Of a DNA stretch of 64,000 nucleotides, positions 59,552 to 64,000 are shown piece by piece; position 1 is the stretch's first letter; each line of letters begins with the position of its first letter. A model generated the notes under the pieces. It did no database searches and had not been told where the DNA came from. It worked only from the letters and a program-made list of their open reading frames with translations. The translations under genes were made by a program, and so were the position numbers. The stretch spans positions 1-64,000 of the forward strand of contig JAHQIW010006948.1 in assembly GCA_019055375.1 (NCBI GenBank). The letters run 5' to 3'. Origin of the DNA: Parelaphostrongylus tenuis. Lineage: Eukaryota > Nematoda > Chromadorea > Rhabditida > Metastrongylidae.

Positions 59552-59981
59552 TATCGTGTAATTCCCGAAAAGATAGCAAAGTCCCTTGGGAGGTTTGCCA
59601 TATTCTTAGTAGAATGTTTATTAGCGCATTTCCTTCTCTGTCTTTTTGCTATTACTTTTTTGATTGACAATAATTACAAAGCATTTGAAGGAATTGAGGA
59701 TAAAATGCTGATACCATTAACTCCTGCATGGTGGTAGCAATATAAATCACTCACTAATCATTGAATGCATATTTAGCCCAATAAAGTGATTTACGTTGGC
59801 CAACAGCTAATGAAATCACGGTTTTTGCACTTCTAGACAGATTCGCCATCAATTTGTCGACCCCGGAATGATGGAGGATCTATTGAGTTGGGGCATGAAA
59901 TCAAGTCAGCTTCCAATTCAGAGCACCTCTAACCACTGCACTGTAGAAACCTAAACCAAGGAAAATAATGGTTGTGGAATT

Positions 59982-60281
59982 TTGCTTGAATATAATATCA
60001 ATGTCGAAAATGTCGATCTTTTTTCAAAACCGAATGCGCTTCATATTCGCAGTTTCAACAATTTCACACCAAAATTATCTTTTATGGATCGATTGTCAAA
60101 GAAAACTATGGAGGGAACATCACTTTCATTTGCGAAAGGTTCGTCGAAACCGACATTTGACGTTCCACGTAATCCGTTGGCGGAAGGATTAAAAAATTTT
60201 CGCCTGTCGCCAGAAGTTTTTCGAACATTGTCAGAAGTTTTCCTCAAATATTTGATTGAATCGATTACGGAAATTTTGTAA
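59982..60281 (+). CDS. Coding-like frame, unknown (99 codons)
   Basis: Good protein-like composition: NVENVDLFSKPNALHIRSFN, TPKLSFMDRLSKKTMEGTSL, FDVPRNPLAEGLKNF, RLSPEVFRTLSEVFLKYLIE. Possible terminal exon of an unseen gene or a repeat remnant. No family recognised. Confidence 0.3.
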   Translation: MLEYNINVENVDLFSKPNALHIRSFNNFTPKLSFMDRLSKKTMEGTSLSFAKGSSKPTFDVPRNPLAEGLKNFRLSPEVFRTLSEVFLKYLIESITEIL

Positions 60282-63270
60282 CGCCATGTCGCCCACTTTG
60301 AATAGCCACTGAATATCTGGCATTTTTATGTTCACTCAAAAATTAGGGTGAATATGACTTCGAAAGCTCAAACGTTGTTGTGAAAGGCTTTTTTTTTGTT
60401 TCTTTACTTCGACATTATTTGAAAATGTTTGATTCGATAATCGAATACACTTGTAATTGCTGTGCAGTTTAGCGTTGCGTGTCCTTCATTTCATCTAATC
60501 TTTTCTGTTTTTTCGTTTCTCTAAGAATGCTGGAATTTTCCTATTCTATCTAGAGAATAAGAAATGATTTTACGAAAAATTCCATCTATTTTCGTACACC
60601 GTTCACATCAGTCCATGCTGCTATAGTTGTTATAAAATTTTGCCGATCCATGTTTATATATGGTTCTGTGAAGACATTTCAAAACTTCGTTCGACCCTTT
60701 TTTTTCTAAATGTACATCTATATCACTGCTTAGCCACTCCCGTGCTGAAAATTCTAGAAGAATCGAGGGTCCTTTCGCAAAATTTACTATTTGACTAGTA
60801 TATGGACACTTGAGGCAGGCCCTTCGATTACTATCACGCGATAACCGTTTTCTAAGGTCAGCATTCCTGGAATAGTTGGGTGTTCATAACCATGCAATTA
60901 AGTCATTCTCTGGAGAGCGCGGTGCATCTTTGCATTGGTTTAACCTGACGAGTCGAGCCCCTAGAACGCAAACGGGAGGATGAGTTACCTATCTAATGTG
61001 TTTTGCAGTACGTTAGTTGAGAACCACGGAATAGGCCCTGATTTTGGCAATGATTCATAATGTAGAGTGTTATTTGCTCTAGCAAAAATAAGAGGGAACA
61101 GGTTTCTCTTACAGGTTCATGAAATTTCCGCTCTCCAGCGTACAGTAATATATGAACTCAAATGACCTCGTCACATATAGTGTGAGCCCTGATATTTCTT
61201 CCACCTAATTCGGTGCAATAATGTTGACTGTATTTGCTTACAAATTGCTCTAACGGCTGTCGGATCTGCTATTTCCTCTTCTCATTTCCCTTGAAGCGTC
61301 AAAATTGAGCGTTCTCAGGTCCTCAGCACAGGTAGCTGTCTGCAGTTACTTTGGGATTGGAAGAAGTTTTACGGCGTAGTGCTAAGACTTCTTCAGAAAT
61401 TATTTCTAAGATAGTGATAATAGTGATTTCTGCCATCAACCAATCGATCAACGGATAACATTACAGGAAACTGATTGCTCTGGATACACAAATACTCAGT
61501 CCTTCTAGTTAATTCTGATGATCCCTTCTTGTCCATACTATACTGAATCGGATTTCCATGTAGGTATTATAGTTATGATTATTAGTTGATGATTCTCTTG
61601 CTGAATACGATTCTATATTTGTTGACTTAGACAAGCATTCCCATAAAAGTTCGCGCTTTGGCAAACATTCTAACATGACGCACGTATATAGATATTATAC
61701 TGTATCAAATTACGCCATCAAATTCCCAGAGTTACTTTTAATTTACAAGATAAATAATGTCTGTCACCCAAGTTCCTAAGTTCTGTCATCCGCCTATATG
61801 TTTCACTCCTCAGCTTCTTCTCTTGACCTCAGCTTCCCCTACCAAACAGAGATCATCACCCCCTTTAGTTTGATCGTACTCAGTCGCAGCTTCTCCACAC
61901 TCCGTCCTCGTTTGTTCGTTTTTGATTATAACTGAGTTTGTTTGAACTCTCTCAACAAAATTAATCCTGCTTGTTCTCATTTGTACCCCCATATTGCTCA
62001 TCAATGATAATTTTAGCTGCCACCGTACTTTTTTCGCTTGATGTAAATTTCCGATGACGAGTATTTTGAATGCCAGTAAAAATGGTACATTGGAAATTTG
62101 GTACCGTACTTTCTTATCTATTTCCTAGTAATTTATCTGAGTAACAATATGGTGCATAGGTTGAAACATGTCACTGACTGTCTTAAAATGTTTTTCCGCT
62201 GTTTGTTTAAAAGTTGATTCAGAAAACGATGATTTACCAGAGAGATCGTGAAACAGGTCATGTAAAAATATCGCACAAACCGGTTGCGAAATGATAATGC
62301 TCACCTTTGTCTCTATGACTTACATCACTAGTAAAGTTCGTACTCGTCTGTGTTGCACGTCAAATCTGCCCAATGGGCTTCGCTATCAAAAAAGTAGCAC
62401 GAGTAGCCCAAGTCTTGTGCTCTTGATTTTCATACTTTTTACTGTTCTTGACAGTAAGATATCCTATTATCTCTTTGTAGTCTGTCGTGATATAGAATGT
62501 TTACTGTTTAACTTCCAAATGGAAATATTTTGGATTTCTCTGCATAGAAATCGTGTGAGCGAATAAATGAGCACCTTCAGTAAAACCAATCTCATTAACA
62601 GTCTAACCACAAAGGACTAATGAACTAATGTTAAGGGAAATATGATCATATAGAGTACTGAAAAAGTAGTCGGATTTCAAAAGTGAGAGTCCAGATTCAA
62701 GTTTTGTCTGAATCAAGTATTTCTGGATTGATAGTGAATGCATAATAATTCAGGGGCGTGAAAGTGCCCTTGTTAGAAATGTCTACAGTAGTACATAACT
62801 GTTCGCTGGTTTGACCCTGCGAGAGCTATGCAAATCCCCCTCCTCAAAGTATATGCGAATATAAGGATCTTCACGAATAATGGCTTCTACAAATCAATCA
62901 AGTGAAAGAGTGCTAATACCTATACAATGCGTCTTGTGGGGTCACGCAAGAAATTGTTTTTCACTTCAACAATTCTCGATACCCTTTGTGAATAATTCAC
63001 ACGCTACGGCCAGTTATTACCATATAACACAATTGATTGCATAAATGATATTGAAAAATTCGTCCTTACTTTCCCATTTATCCTATACTTCCTCTTAACC
63101 CTGTTCACAAGCTTCAAATCGCATTCTTCTTCCTTCTCATAAGGTATACTTGCAAATCGTATCGTTGACCTTCAGGATTAGGTAAACGTCGATGATTATG
63201 TTGTTATTTATGATCAAAGTAATTCTTTTTCTTTAACCGCTTTTGGCGATCGTATGATGTTATTGATACA
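60282..63270. other. Intergenic, nothing firm
   Basis: AT-rich. The frames at 61810-62004 and 62291-62566 lack splice or motif support. Confidence 0.35.
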
Positions 63271-63274
63271 CCCA

Positions 63275-63400
63275 GTAATGTAGAGTGACGTGTGAAACAT
63301 TTGTCTTAGCCAGGACTCGAACCCACATCTCATTCTATCCGGGAGCGCGTGCTCATATCCGTTTCACTACTGACACCCATTTTGCACACCACTTGTTCTA
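63275..63400 (-). repeat. Family C copy 6, minus strand
   Basis: Read on the minus strand: GGGTGTCAGTAGTGAAACGG, CGCGCTCCCGGATAGAATG and TGGGTTCGAGTCC (perfect B-box wording), with flanking TGTGCAAAA. The 3' acceptor partner is altered (GGCTAAGACA). Confidence 0.65.
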
Positions 63401-64000
63401 TTGTCGTTATTTATTGCATTTTATGGTGAAAAATTCATAAGGAATAGATCAATTGCTGTGAACGTTGTCATAATAAGTTGTTTTCTCATACAAACGGTCA
63501 GTGTCAATAAGTATTAGTTCCGTATGACTAACGTTCAATGAGACTCGCCGAAGGTCGTCATCGAGGCGGTTTCGAAATTGTTGCCTGTCATTCTTCACTC
63601 CATATGTTCTTGTGGATGATACTCTCACATAGGGCTCTGGCGAGACGGTGTTGTCATGTTGATTTCTTTTCCCTACATGGATAACGATGTCTTTGTTCAC
63701 TAATTTGATTTTGATGATGAAATTGCCTTATCAATTGTAAAGAATTTCTGTCAAATGTGCACAGATGAACCACTTATCTGAGGCCTTGATCATTTCATTG
63801 CTATTACCGTCTTCAATGAATTCATAAAATCGACAAATGTGAAGAACGAATCGATATTTTGGCTCTTGTCTTGATTCTGAGTCAAGAAAAATTCAAGCTC
63901 AATCTTGATTACTCATCGGCTATTATAAGGTTTGAAAGAAAGTACTGGGGCTCAATAACAAGTATAAACACTCTCATGCTCATCATGGGGTTACCACAGT
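63401..64000. other. Window edge, nothing firm
   Basis: The minus-strand frame at 63449-63700 (MNKDIVIHVGKRNQHDNTVS...) has protein-like wording but no recognised family or splice support. Confidence 0.3.

Noticed and set aside
1..64000. CRISPR arrays, bacterial operons, phage or plasmid features
   Set aside because: None present; the window shows spliced eukaryotic gene structure and nematode-type repeats.

Overview
This is eukaryotic DNA, most likely from a clade V parasitic nematode of the strongylid/hookworm type. The basis is AT-rich sequence, TTTCAG-like splice acceptors, small exons (53 to 255 bp) in kilobase-scale introns, and many short interspersed repeats. The species call is an inference. 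There are no bacterial operons, CRISPR arrays, rRNA genes or convincing functional tRNA genes.

One gene dominates. On the + strand, from about 460 to 44860, at least 28 exons can be chained with compatible splice phases into a protein of about 1,190 residues of the Patched-related (PTR)/sterol-sensing-domain type. It has a charged cytosolic N-terminus (exons 1-4), TM1 (exons 4-5), a first extracellular loop with N-glycosylation sequons (exons 5-10), TM2 to TM6 (exons 10-13), a cytosolic linker, TM7 (exon 14), a second extracellular loop (exons 15-19), TM8 to TM12 (exons 20-24), and a Cys/Pro-rich cytosolic tail with a PPNY motif (exons 24-28) ending at a TAG at 44858-44860. Only the short linker between TM6 and TM7 is not placed with confidence; a 53-bp candidate is given. 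The protein looks intact but lacks the acidic residues normally found in TM4 and TM10 of this family. It may therefore be a non-transporting member, which is the most interesting biological point here.

The introns and the 19 kb downstream (44861-64000) are repeat-rich. I recognise: SINE family A with a Leu/Ser-tRNA-like head (seven copies); SINE family B with a tRNA-like head and visible target-site duplications (three copies); a palindromic family C with a tRNA-like core and terminal inverted repeats (six copies); several fold-back or MITE-like elements (8573-9229, 23140-24305, 25651-25842, 35018-36045, 40531-40909, 48440-48730, 51458-51631); and simple repeats. Downstream of the gene I see only weak coding-like fragments (45.5 kb, 52.6 kb, 55.0 kb, 59.4 kb, 60.1 kb), none assigned to a family.

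Exon boundaries were read by eye from splice motifs, phase and family resemblance. Residue numbers assume the start at 460 and include the candidate linker exon.
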